From Bryobacterales bacterium (lineage in GTDB: Bacteria > Acidobacteriota > Terriglobia > Bryobacterales > Bryobacteraceae), in the NCBI GenBank assembly GCA_016789905.1, contig JAEUQC010000032.1, positions 23,687 through 87,686 on the forward strand: DNA of 64,000 nt, given 5' to 3'. Positions 27,139 to 34,417 of the stretch are shown here, piece by piece (positions within the stretch are counted from its first letter, which is position 1; every line of letters begins with the position of its first letter). The notes beneath the pieces were generated by a model. That model was not told the DNA's origin. It worked only from the letters and a program-made list of their open reading frames with translations, and made no database searches. Position numbers and translations under genes: made by a program.

Positions 27139-27155
27139 ATCGAATCTAATTCGAT
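27139..27155. promoter_or_regulatory. operator-like palindrome upstream of the caspase-like gene
   Basis: Arms atcgaat (27139-27145) and attcgat (27149-27155) with a 3-nt centre, placed where a repressor could bind. No regulator gene is adjacent. Confidence 0.3.
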
Positions 27156-27206
27156 GATGACGCCCTAAGTACATTCTCGGATCGAACATTGAATCTGGAG
27201 AACCAA

Positions 27207-28616
27207 TTGGCAAACATAGCGATTCTGATCGGTAATACTGACTACAAACTCCTCGACAAGCTCGAATGCTGCAGCGCAGACGTTCAGGCAATGAAAGAAC
27301 TGCTAGCAGCAACAGGCCGTTTCGATAATATAGAGGTTCTCCTCAACAGCGACTCCGCTCACCTCAAAGAACTAATCCGCACGTTGGTTGACGGCCACAA
27401 ATCGATCAACGAAATTTTCTTTTATTACACAGGCCACGGCTCTGTGCGTGGCTCCGAGTTCTACTACTGCTGCACGGACTTTGATGACAAGCGGCCAAAT
27501 GAGACCGGACTATCCAATTCCGAACTTCATGTGCTTTTACGTACTCCCGAGTCCGACCTGGTCGTGAAGGTTATCGATGCGTGTAGTTCTGGTGCTCCGC
27601 TGATAAAGTCAGACGGAGCATTTTTGCCCGAAACTAAGGGAGTATTCAAAAACATATTACAGATTGCCTCCTGTCTAGAATCGCAAAGCTCATTCACTGG
27701 AGACCCGCTGAGCGTGTTCACTGAGAAGTTTCGGGACGCAGCCCTTCGCAAGACGGACGGAATTGTCTATTACACAGATATAATTGCTGCATTGAGAGAC
27801 GACTTCTTGGAGAACGACTACCAGACGCCACACTTCGTCTATCAGATGACCGGGAGAGAACAGTTCGTGGACACCGCCGCAAAGCTCAATGCGTTGCGGT
27901 CCAGCCGTGCGGCCCCAATCTCAGTTGGCACCTCCACGATTGAAACAACCGTCGATCGACCTGTATTGAACGAGTTCGAGATATTACAGCGAGCCGAGGG
28001 CAGATTTGCACGGAAGGACTTGGCGCAGCAATTCGTTGCGAAGCTGTTTGAAAAAATATCATACGAAACGTCATCGGAGGAGTTTTTTGGCGAGCTATTC
28101 ACGTCAGAGGCGACCGTTCATTCCGACTTCAAGGAACCGACTGCACGGGACTTTATCATTCGCGTTCTATCAGGGGAAAAGCGGCCAGACGAGTTCGTCA
28201 CTGTCGCAAATCCCTATAGCCGAACTCCCTGGGGCCGTGCGCAATTAGCAATGGCGTCAATCAGTGCCACGTTTGGTGAAGATCCGTTCAAGGATTACGA
28301 ATTGAGATTGAACTGTCAAATCGACCAAGTTCAATTGAAGTTAACGTTTACGCCCAAGTTCGTCGCGCTGAAGCGGTTCGTTTTGGTCGTCACCTGCGCA
28401 CCGAGCCTCGAAAGCTGTTATGTCATGGAGTTGCTTACTCAGCATTCGCGTACAGACTGGGGCGTCTTCAATGCTGAGGGGACCGAGGTTGTCAGGCGTT
28501 GGTATCGTATGCCGTGGACTGATTCCTGCGAAGGTCTGGTCGCCAAGATCTGTGGCAAGCTAAAGGAGATCGTGAGAGAACGCGTCGACGCGACGGTAAA
28601 AGCTTTAGCAGAGTAG
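27207..28616 (+). CDS. caspase-like (peptidase C14) protein with uncharacterised C-terminal region
   Basis: 469 residues from TTG 27207, chosen because GGAG lies 6 nt upstream and the protein then opens MANIAILIGNTDY, the usual first strand of bacterial caspase folds; a TTG at 27189 has no such site. The catalytic dyad is visible: His77 in FFYYTGHGS and Cys126 in VVKVIDACSSG. Residues 1-240 are the protease domain; 250-469 (from about FEILQRAEGRF) match nothing I recognise and include a beta-rich part (LTFTPKFVALKRFVLVVTCAPS). Codon use is clearly more AT-rich than in flanking genes, a sign of transfer. No signal peptide. Bacterial caspase-like proteases often serve in phage defence or cell suicide; no sensor gene is obvious beside it. 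Confidence 0.85.
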   Translation: MANIAILIGNTDYKLLDKLECCSADVQAMKELLAATGRFDNIEVLLNSDSAHLKELIRTLVDGHKSINEIFFYYTGHGSVRGSEFYYCCTDFDDKRPNETGLSNSELHVLLRTPESDLVVKVIDACSSGAPLIKSDGAFLPETKGVFKNILQIASCLESQSSFTGDPLSVFTEKFRDAALRKTDGIVYYTDIIAALRDDFLENDYQTPHFVYQMTGREQFVDTAAKLNALRSSRAAPISVGTSTIETTVDRPVLNEFEILQRAEGRFARKDLAQQFVAKLFEKISYETSSEEFFGELFTSEATVHSDFKEPTARDFIIRVLSGEKRPDEFVTVANPYSRTPWGRAQLAMASISATFGEDPFKDYELRLNCQIDQVQLKLTFTPKFVALKRFVLVVTCAPSLESCYVMELLTQHSRTDWGVFNAEGTEVVRRWYRMPWTDSCEGLVAKICGKLKEIVRERVDATVKALAE

Positions 28617-28957
28617 GCCCGGGACCGCTGTATGCGCTACCCTGAAATGGTCTGTAGATGGTGTACTGGGAAGTACCGGCACCTGACTGCGGTTGGACGA
28701 CTATCGTGGATTTTGCCAAAGACGGCGTAGTCGGAAGTTGTGGACGATTGAAGGGGCGGGTAGCCCGGATCGCGCGCTATCGGGACGTTGCCGGCCGAAT
28801 GATGAGAGAACTAGTAGCGACGAAGCTACCCGCGGACCTCTACCCGCGTCGCTGGCCTCACTGGTACGATCCACGCACCGCATCGAACGCCCACGGATGC
28901 AAATGCACGCCGGAGCGCGCACTTCGGTTCAGTCCTTGCAAAGCTCGGCTCAGACCG
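28617..28957. other. spacer without supported gene
   Basis: Between the caspase-like gene and the decayed toxin gene. An open plus-strand frame (28658-29092) exists but has no recognisable family, overlaps the toxin remnant antisense and has atypical composition; nothing else is seen. Confidence 0.5.
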
Positions 28958-29307
28958 TCACTGGCCACGCAGTTTCTTCCGGCTGAATGTTCCGCAATCG
29001 ACCGCCTGAAACGAGCCGGGGACGGCATTGTTAATGGCGTGGATTATTTCCGGCAGGTGTTTCCTGATGATGGGGAGTTGAATGGCAGATAGCGTCACAA
29101 CCGCCAACCGGCGGCCGGTCAAATTTTGCTCGTAGCTGAGAGTTCCATCGCCGGTAAGGAACACTTCCACTCCATTGTTCTCGGCGGTCCGGAGCAATTC
29201 CCGTTCTTGAGCGATGCCCAACCCATATAAGCCACAGTCATCACTTCGTGCGGTCCCAACAGGTGCCGCAAAGCATGATCAAGGTTCTCATAAAGCAGGA
29301 CCTTCAC
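28958..29307 (-). pseudogene. frameshifted DUF5615 PIN-like toxin
   Basis: The protein is split over two frames. The start (ATG 29307) gives MKVLLYENLDHALRHLLGPHEV, the first DUF5615 block, through GWASLKNG; the next frame continues ELLRTAENNGVEVFLTGDGTLSYEQNL and TLSAIQLPIIRKHLPEII to the stop at 28958. Joining them restores the family order (acidic first strand, G-W-x-x-x-x-N-G-E-L-L, then F-L-T-x-D). The break is at about 29200, where AAC GGG AAT TGC would read correctly with one more G, so a single-base deletion in a G run is the likely lesion. Its ATG overlaps the stop of the DUF433 antitoxin gene by 4 nt, the usual coupling. The toxin is probably dead. Confidence 0.8.
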
Positions 29308-29555
29308 GGATTTGAAGCGAGCCTTCGCCGATTGTGGGCGTACTCGATCAGCCGTTTGATTTGCGCAACGGACAAGGCAGGAAAGCCCTCGCGCAGTTCC
29401 TCAAGGGTCTCTCCCAGGTCGTAGCTGTCCACGATGGCGTCAGGGAGAATACGTGTACCAATCACGATGGGCTTCCCGGAAACCTTGCCGGGGACTTGCT
29501 CAATCAGTTCGCAAGCAGTCCACTCAATTTCGGTGTCTGTGTGCGTCATCGGCAT
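29304..29555 (-). CDS. DUF433 antitoxin
   Basis: 83 residues with the DUF433 signature: VSGKPIVIGTRILPDAIVDSYDLGETLEELREGFPALSVAQIKRLIEYAHNRRR. In this family the C-terminal helix-turn-helix half binds DNA and the protein neutralises the co-encoded DUF5615 PIN-like nuclease. It is intact and translationally coupled to the toxin remnant downstream (overlap 29304-29307), so it is now an orphan antitoxin or a relic. It may still autoregulate its promoter or counteract related toxins elsewhere. Confidence 0.85.
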   Translation of the reverse strand: MPMTHTDTEIEWTACELIEQVPGKVSGKPIVIGTRILPDAIVDSYDLGETLEELREGFPALSVAQIKRLIEYAHNRRRLASNP

Positions 29556-29961
29556 TTCCTGCTTTCATCGTAAGCTTTTTGCCACCAACCTGCCAGCGCG
29601 CGCGAGAGCATAGCCGCCACGTCCAGCAACGGCCACGAGACCCGGCAGGGTCGTGCGCGGGCGAGCTACAAGCGCGATTTGATGACGAGTGGGCCCCGGA
29701 GCGGAGCGTTCGGCCCGGGCCGGATGGAGTTACATTGAATCGGAAGGCGTCAAATCGGCGTTTAGCACTCCGGCCAACCGTGCCACCAGCTTTATACGGG
29801 GCGTCTGTAAATTGAGCCACCGCTCGAGCCTCAGAGGACTGCGGGTGATCAGCGCCGCAGGGATTTGCAATTTCAAGGTTTTCCCCTTGTTCGATCCTCC
29901 GGCCGCATGTCGGTCCTTGCCATGCGGTATCGGATCGGTAGATCCCATGCCTCGAAAATCC

Positions 29962-29976
29962 CCGCCCGAAGGGCGG
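29962..29976 (-). terminator. GC hairpin with TTCG loop
   Basis: ccgccc / gaa / gggcgg. On the minus strand the stem closes on a stable CTTCGG-type tip and is followed by GGATTTTC, like a Rho-independent terminator for the leftward PIN-gene transcript. Confidence 0.45.
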
Positions 29977-29982
29977 AACTCC

Positions 29983-30221
29983 TCACTTACCTTTGGCTCC
30001 GATTCTCATGATCACGTTGAACCAGCACACCACCGCGGCCCCGGCGAAAGCGGAGGGTATCGATCCGGCGAGGGCCACCAACCATTCATTTCCCTGATCG
30101 ACCGGATATCACGAACGAGATTCAGGTCGTTCGATTGCGCCAGTTTGTTCCAAAACGGGTTCGGGTTCTTCGAGAGAATCATTAATCTCCCGACGACCTT
30201 CGGCGTCTCCGTCGATCCCAT
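29983..30221 (-). pseudogene. possible frameshifted small membrane protein
   Basis: From ATG 30221, seven bases after the PIN gene stop, one frame reads about 46 residues (MGSTETPKVVGRLMILSK to DIRSIREMN). A single missing base near 30084 would join it to a hydrophobic segment WLVALAGSIPSAFAGAAVV ending RIGAKGK and a stop at 29983, just before the GC hairpin. This would be an 80-residue protein with one membrane helix. No family match is recognised, and chance cannot be excluded. Confidence 0.3.
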
Positions 30222-30227
30222 CCGCCA

Positions 30228-30917
30228 TTACGGGCTGTTCGTCACTCCATTTGGGGTATCCTGTTCCAGGGAAATAGAAAACTCTTCGGCTTCCTCTGCT
30301 TCTTTGGAATGGCGTGCTTCGGAATTCGAGTTCGGAAGCCGTTCCCCGTTTGCATCTTTCGTCGGCACTGGTGACTCTTCAACCACGGTGGCCACCACTT
30401 CGGGAGGGGTTTCCGTTTCCCCAGTAAGATCAAGAACCGCCTGACCAAGCGCTTGCGGCTTGCATATGGCAATGCCAACACCGGTGAGCTTGAGCAGATC
30501 AGAATCCCAAGTCAGAAGAGCATCACATCCGGCCCGAATTGCGCAAGCTAAGTGAACAGCGTCATAGGGCCTGAGTCGGGTTTTTCTGCAAAGACGGTGG
30601 GCAGATTCGGCAATTGAGCGATCTACGTCAATGATCTTGAAGTAGGCATTACGAAAGAAATCGACAATCTTCGACTCCAATTCCGGCTCTCGCTTAACGG
30701 TCGGGTTGTCCTTGTTTACCTCCGTGATCGTGATGGAAGAAGTATAGACACTGAACTGTCCTGTCTCCGCCAAGCTCAGAATGTGCTTCCCGATCCCGCC
30801 ACGTTCTTCATACCCGATCAGCTTGCCAGCGGAGTCGGTTTGAGGAATAGATTCGCCTTTGATTAGGGCGATGAATACGCTGGATTCCAGGTACGGCTTC
30901 TTATATTGTTCAGCCAC
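30228..30917 (-). CDS. PIN-domain protein (VapC-like) with charged C-terminal tail
   Basis: 229 residues. The first 150 form a PIN domain: first strand PYLESSVFIALI (Glu11 in place of the usual Asp), SITITEVNK (Glu66), RLRPYDAVHLACAIRAG (Asp119) and DALLTWDSDLL (Asp138, Asp140). PIN toxins cleave tRNA or rRNA. Unlike ordinary VapC proteins (about 130 residues), it has an acidic, low-complexity tail from residue 160 (EVVATVVEE, SEARHSKEAEEAEEF). Its ATG overlaps the stop of the 270-residue gene upstream by 8 nt, so the two are translationally coupled and probably act together. No classical AbrB, RHH or Phd antitoxin is adjacent. Confidence 0.85.
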   Translation of the reverse strand: MAEQYKKPYLESSVFIALIKGESIPQTDSAGKLIGYEERGGIGKHILSLAETGQFSVYTSSITITEVNKDNPTVKREPELESKIVDFFRNAYFKIIDVDRSIAESAHRLCRKTRLRPYDAVHLACAIRAGCDALLTWDSDLLKLTGVGIAICKPQALGQAVLDLTGETETPPEVVATVVEESPVPTKDANGERLPNSNSEARHSKEAEEAEEFSISLEQDTPNGVTNSP

Positions 30918-31722
30918 GGCGGATGCTCCGAATGTATTCTTCAGTGCTCAAGCTGCCCGTGAAATTGGGGTCGCTGCCAGCGATCTCGGAGACGCTCGGC
31001 AATCGCCCAGCTACATCGATCAGGTCGAAGTCGGACACGGCAACTCTGACAGGTTCTCCTTTTGCATTGCTGAAAACCTCGCCAAACACGACGACTCGTC
31101 CGCCCAAGGTCAGGAGCACCTTATCCATGATCCGCTGTTGATCAAACAAGCAATTTACCGCCTTATTGCTAACCGAATGGTAGATCACGAACTTCTTGCT
31201 ACCGTGGATAGAAATGGCTTCAAGACGCCCTTCAACCGAACCCACGGCTTCCGTCTTCACGGGCAGGAGTTCGTCGATGGTTTTGGAGGACCGCTCGGAG
31301 ACATCCACGCTTTTTTTGACGTCTGGAGCGCTTGCCACGAAACCTTTCGCCCCGTTCTTGTGGATCAGGGATACCATCCCTTTCACCTTTCGCATACCGC
31401 TGTCAGTGAGATACGGAGGACTGGTTCCGTGGTGCTCTATATTGTCGAGTCCGGTGATGAACGAAGCCGCAACCTCAGCGGAAACGTCTGCGGGTACCGC
31501 TGTTTGGCGCTTCAGTTGTCGCTGCTTCGATAGCACTTCAAGGAGCAGGGTTCCATTGTTGTGGAGCCGAGAAATATACCAATTTAGAGTGCCGGTGGAG
31601 CGGCGAGAAATTGCGGTGTCAAGCTCCCGGAGAATTCCCATCACTTGAAGCGTGGCTTGGCTGTACGTCTCAAGGGAGACGGAATTGGGATCGCCTTTTA
31701 TCTCAAATCTCAGCCGTGCCAT
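30910..31722 (-). CDS. uncharacterised partner of the PIN protein (possible antitoxin or specificity subunit)
   Basis: 270 residues from ATG 31722, no signal peptide and no recognised family. The N-terminal half (MARLRFEIKGDPNSVSLETYSQATLQVMGIL, STGTLNWYISRLHNNGTLLLEV) is alpha/beta; the C-terminal half, from about residue 160 (SVEGRLEAISIHGSKKFVIYHSV, LGGRVVVFGEVFSNAKGEPVRVAVSDFDLI), has the strand order of a small beta-barrel such as an OB fold. The stop lies inside the start of the PIN gene, so stoichiometric production is expected. The role is inferred from coupling: it could neutralise the nuclease or direct it to RNA. Composition is moderate GC, as in the rest of the accessory region. 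Confidence 0.7.
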   Translation of the reverse strand: MARLRFEIKGDPNSVSLETYSQATLQVMGILRELDTAISRRSTGTLNWYISRLHNNGTLLLEVLSKQRQLKRQTAVPADVSAEVAASFITGLDNIEHHGTSPPYLTDSGMRKVKGMVSLIHKNGAKGFVASAPDVKKSVDVSERSSKTIDELLPVKTEAVGSVEGRLEAISIHGSKKFVIYHSVSNKAVNCLFDQQRIMDKVLLTLGGRVVVFGEVFSNAKGEPVRVAVSDFDLIDVAGRLPSVSEIAGSDPNFTGSLSTEEYIRSIRRG

Positions 31723-31771
31723 TGCTTCAAACTTTCTTTGAGGACCATTGTGCCAGCTACCAAGTTTACCG

Positions 31772-31873
31772 AATGGCGTGGAATATTTCCGCCAGACGTT
31801 GCCTCGTGAAGGGTAGCTGAATGGCAGAGAGAGCCACAACCGCCAACCGGCGGCGGGTCAAATTCTGCTGATA
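31772..31873 (-). pseudogene. remnant of the C-terminus of a second DUF5615 toxin
   Basis: About 102 bp align without gaps to the 3' end of the decayed toxin gene (29033-29134), differing at scattered bases. The minus-strand reading is YQQNLTRRRLAVVALSAIQL then a stop, equivalent to YEQNLTGRRLAVVTLSAIQL there. Similarity ends abruptly near 31873, so the 5' two thirds of the gene are missing. It lies directly upstream of the PIN-partner gene. Confidence 0.75.
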
Positions 31874-31939
31874 CACAACGCAATAACGTTCCATACGAAA
31901 GCGTGTGTTTTTCGATTCGCCGGGAACCGCAGGCCGGGA

Positions 31940-32215
31940 CTAGCTCGCCTTCCGCTTTCTGCCAGGCCTTGAGGCGCCGTTTTGATCAAGCGCCTGACGC
32001 AACAGAGTTTTGATGACGGCCTGGCGACTGACGTTCAGCCGAGCGGCACGGGCATCGAGTTCAGTCAGCATTCCTTCTGTAAGGTCCACGTTGACCCGGC
32101 GAATCGGCCTGACGACAGTAAACTTCCCGGTGAAAAAAGAGGAGATATCCTCGCCACGCGATGCTCTGCCGGCGATTTCCTCCGCTCCGATGTTCGGGTT
32201 AGACTTGTTCGGCAT
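31940..32215 (-). CDS. brnA: BrnA-family antitoxin
   Basis: 91 residues. The C-terminal half RRVNVDLTEGMLTELDARAARLNVSRQAVIKTLLRQAL is a ribbon-helix-helix DNA-binding domain, and the N-terminal part (EEIAGRASRGEDISSFFTGKFTVV) matches BrnA proteins that wrap the toxin. It overlaps the end of the BrnT gene by 17 nt in the canonical toxin-first order. It neutralises BrnT and autorepresses the operon. Intact. Confidence 0.85.
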   Translation of the reverse strand: MPNKSNPNIGAEEIAGRASRGEDISSFFTGKFTVVRPIRRVNVDLTEGMLTELDARAARLNVSRQAVIKTLLRQALDQNGASRPGRKRKAS

Positions 32216-32471
32216 ACGCTTTCACTTCCTGCTTGGTCGCCTTCCAGGCGGTGACCAGATGATAGTACTCACCAACCTTGTCGTGCCGCACCTCAAGAAT
32301 CACCGAACAGATTCGCCCCCGGCTCCAGCCGATGGCGCGAAACTGCTCAGGATCGTCATTCTTTGCATCCACGATGTAGACCTGATCAAAGATCTCGCGG
32401 GCTTCCTCCAAGCTGGCACCGTGTTTTCGTAGGACCTCCGCTTGCTTTGAAGCGTCGAATTGGACACGCAT
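32199..32471 (-). CDS. brnT: BrnT-family ribonuclease toxin
   Basis: 90 residues, the usual BrnT length. Visible family features: FDASKQAEVLRKHGASLEEAREIFDQVYIVDA, then FRAIGWSRGRICSVILEV and a C-terminal YYHLVTAWKATKQEVKAYAE (family consensus R-x-I-S-A-R-x-A-t-x-x-E). The final catalytic-region Arg of RISAR is replaced by VTAW, which may lower activity. BrnT is a RelE-like mRNA interferase. It heads the operon with BrnA. Confidence 0.8.
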   Translation of the reverse strand: MRVQFDASKQAEVLRKHGASLEEAREIFDQVYIVDAKNDDPEQFRAIGWSRGRICSVILEVRHDKVGEYYHLVTAWKATKQEVKAYAEQV

Positions 32472-32522
32472 GCGTTGATGTAACTGTTATATCATCCTTC
32501 CGCTCCGGCGGCTCGCGTAAAA

Positions 32523-32788
32523 CGGCGTCCTGTAGAGCACAAACGGCTTTACGAACAGGGAGATCGAAGTCTAATCCGCCCAGATTTGGTGGATCGGATC
32601 GAGGTCGTGCTGGCTCAGTTGGATGTCGCAACGTCGACTGAGGTAATGCGAATTCCGAACTACCGCCTCCATACGCTCCGCAGCGATCGAAGGGGTCTTG
32701 GTCCGTAACAGTAAAGACGAATTGGCGGCTGATCTTCCGAATGGAAGGCGATGCCGTCCACGATGTGGAATTGATCGATTATCACTAG
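32523..32788 (+). pseudogene. frameshifted HigB/RelE-type toxin
   Basis: One frame from 32523 reads VEHKRLYEQGDRS, then DLVDRIEVVLAQLDVATSTE and NYRLHTLRSDRRGL; at 32698 the frame shifts, and the next frame continues WSVTVKTNWRLIFRMEG to DVELIDYH and the stop at 32786-32788. Together these give the whole HigB core, including the basic R-L-H-x-L and N-W-R-x-x-F blocks. One base is missing between CT and TGG. The first dozen residues are also garbled and no start codon fits. HigA follows 17 nt later, so this was a higBA operon whose toxin is dead. Confidence 0.8.
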
Positions 32789-32805
32789 AAACCGAGGCGA
32801 AATAG

Positions 32806-33102
32806 ATGTCGATGAAGAATCCCCCTCACCCGGGGAAAGCAGTGCGTGTATCTTGCTTGGAGCCACTGGGCCCAACTGGCACTGAAGGCGCGCGCGTGCT
32901 GGGAGTGACGCGGCAGGCGTTGTCAAACCTGCTGAATGGGAAATCCGGGATTTCGCCGGAGATGGCGATTCGGCTTTCTAAAGCGTTTGGCAGCACGCCA
33001 GGGACTTGGATTCACAGGCAGGCCGCCTACGATCTGGCGGCGGTTATAAATCAAGGACCATCAATCCGGGTGGAGCGCTATCGACTTCGGCCGGTGGCGT
33101 AG
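32806..33102 (+). CDS. higA: HigA-family antitoxin (XRE-type)
   Basis: 98 residues from ATG 32806 preceded by GAGG. The sequence follows the HigA pattern: NPPHPGKAVRVSCLEPLG, then a Cro/C1-type helix-turn-helix ARVLGVTRQALSNLLNGKSGISPEMAIRLSKAFGSTPGTWI and AAYDLAAV. The linker PTGTEGARVLG is divergent from the usual t-x-x-x-L-A-x-x-L-G. With its toxin broken it is an orphan regulator or antitoxin. Confidence 0.85.
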   Translation: MSMKNPPHPGKAVRVSCLEPLGPTGTEGARVLGVTRQALSNLLNGKSGISPEMAIRLSKAFGSTPGTWIHRQAAYDLAAVINQGPSIRVERYRLRPVA

Positions 33103-33199
33103 ACGCTAACAGATTGCTCCCCAATTGGGGGCGCCCGCGAGCGCATCCCGCAACGGGACTTCGGGGTAAAACTGCCCTCAGGCTTTGGCCGTTTCGCAT

Positions 33200-34204
33200 T
33201 TAGCGTACCGCGGCGTACGAGCAGGTGCCGCCGATGCCAAGTTGTATCCGCAGCGGCTGTGGGCGCGCCGCGTCTTCAGGGAGCGCGGCCCGCACGGGTT
33301 GCCGCAGGGACGCGAATCCTGTTGCGCTGACGGCGAGTTCGTAGTTCCCATCGAACTGCTTCGCGGATGCGAATCTTCCTTCTTCGTCGCTGGTTAGTTG
33401 TTCGACTACGTCCCGGCCGGAATTGCGCAGGCGCACGGTCGCGCGAGCGATGGGCGCCCCGGCTGCGTCGAGCACTTGGCCGCTGAGAGCTGTCAAGCTG
33501 AGTTCCGGGCGCGGACAGGTGTGGCTGGCTACGTACGTGACGCCGCAACTCGTCCATCCGAAGTCGAGATCCAAATTAACGATTGCGGCTCGTTGATCCA
33601 CTTCAACCGGGACGATTCCGGCGATGCGGATGCCGCCTTCCGGAGCCAGGTCTGTTGGCGTGACGCGGAGGATGTACAGCCCTGGAGGCGGCGTTCTGAG
33701 GTTGAACGCACCGTCGCCGGTGGTTTGTGTGGTCCCGCGCGACACTCCCGTGCGCGCGTCCAGAAGCTCTACCTGGAGAATTGACAGTCCCTGAGCAGAC
33801 TGGCTGGTTGGCCAGCGCAGTATGCCATTGAGCGCCTGTACTGACAATGGGGGGCGGTTCGACCACGGCAATGGGATAGTGGTGTTCTTGGGTCCGCTGT
33901 CCGTGACGGTGATCATGGCCCCGTCCGGTGTTCCGCTGTCGATCTCCGCGCCTAGCTGGTAGGCTCCCGGTGGTATGTTCTGAAACCGTGCCGTGCCGTT
34001 CGCGCCGGTGGCGGTGGTTCTGGAGAAGTTATGACCTCTCAGGTTTATGCGCAGACCGGAGACGGGGCGCCCCCGATCTTCGACTCGCACCTGGAAGGAT
34101 GGCCCTGTCGGGACGGGAACGTAAACGATGGAGCAGGCGTTACCGAGAGTGATCGTCGCGAATAGCGCACCGAGGAATCGTGCTGCTCCGCGGAGAGACC
34201 TCAT
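33200..34204 (-). CDS. secreted carboxypeptidase-regulatory-like domain protein (possible lipoprotein)
   Basis: About 334 residues from ATG 34204 (34213 and 34216 are alternatives). The start MRSLRGAARFLGALFATITLGNAC is a signal peptide ending in a Cys with a poor lipobox. Three repeats of the carboxypeptidase regulatory (CarboxypepD_reg/transthyretin-like) fold are visible: FQVRVEDRGRPVSGLRINLRG with GTARFQNIPPGAYQL; LSILQVELLDARTGVSRG with GAFNLRTPPPGLYIL; and LSGQVLDAAGAPIARATVRLR with GRFASAKQFDGNYEL. Such proteins are extracellular or periplasmic and common in Solibacter. No catalytic residues are seen. Role unknown, perhaps surface adhesion or carbohydrate binding. Confidence 0.75.
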   Translation of the reverse strand: MRSLRGAARFLGALFATITLGNACSIVYVPVPTGPSFQVRVEDRGRPVSGLRINLRGHNFSRTTATGANGTARFQNIPPGAYQLGAEIDSGTPDGAMITVTDSGPKNTTIPLPWSNRPPLSVQALNGILRWPTSQSAQGLSILQVELLDARTGVSRGTTQTTGDGAFNLRTPPPGLYILRVTPTDLAPEGGIRIAGIVPVEVDQRAAIVNLDLDFGWTSCGVTYVASHTCPRPELSLTALSGQVLDAAGAPIARATVRLRNSGRDVVEQLTSDEEGRFASAKQFDGNYELAVSATGFASLRQPVRAALPEDAARPQPLRIQLGIGGTCSYAAVR

Positions 34205-34417
34205 GCTCCCCATCATCGCAGGTGTCCAGGGTGTTTTGGCGCGCGAGCGACCAGGACGCGCAAGGAGCGGGCGATGGCGTGCCGGAAATTGGCCAGTGAG
34301 GATTCGGGATTCATCGTAAGTTTTTTCGCAAATACTCGATGGCGTTTGCGCTTGGGCCCTGTGAGACATCGCTACCGTGCCGCAGTCAAGGTACGGGCGA
34401 CCGGAGGACCCATCGTC

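Larger units (their letters stand above)
26780..27206. other. gene-free AT-richer spacer with hairpins and an operator-like palindrome
   Basis: No gene is supported here. It holds a hairpin with 13-bp perfect arms (26804-26816 and 26822-26834), a second stem ggggaa/ttcccc (26838-26854) followed by a short T-rich stretch, an AT-rich run to about 27000, and a 7-bp palindrome atcgaat-cta-attcgat at 27139-27155, about 50 nt upstream of the caspase-like gene. Confidence 0.6.
29556..30227. other. spacer with a probable terminator and decayed small ORF
   Basis: Nothing with a recognised family is encoded. It contains a broken minus-strand small gene (29983-30221) and a GC hairpin (29962-29976). An open minus-strand frame at 29730-29948 (72 codons) and a long plus-strand frame (29689-30444) are not convincing, as the latter is antisense to the PIN gene. 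Confidence 0.5.

Noticed and set aside
28658..29092. 144-codon plus-strand frame after the caspase-like gene
   Set aside because: Covers the decayed toxin end antisense, with no Shine-Dalgarno site and no recognisable domain.
29689..30444. 251-codon plus-strand frame in the accessory region
   Set aside because: Overlaps the PIN gene antisense and shows no family features; its long openness reflects the opposite strand and chance.
30859..31533. 224-codon plus-strand frame opposite the PIN-partner gene
   Set aside because: The minus-strand gene is coupled to the PIN gene and has a coherent protein pattern; the plus frame does not.
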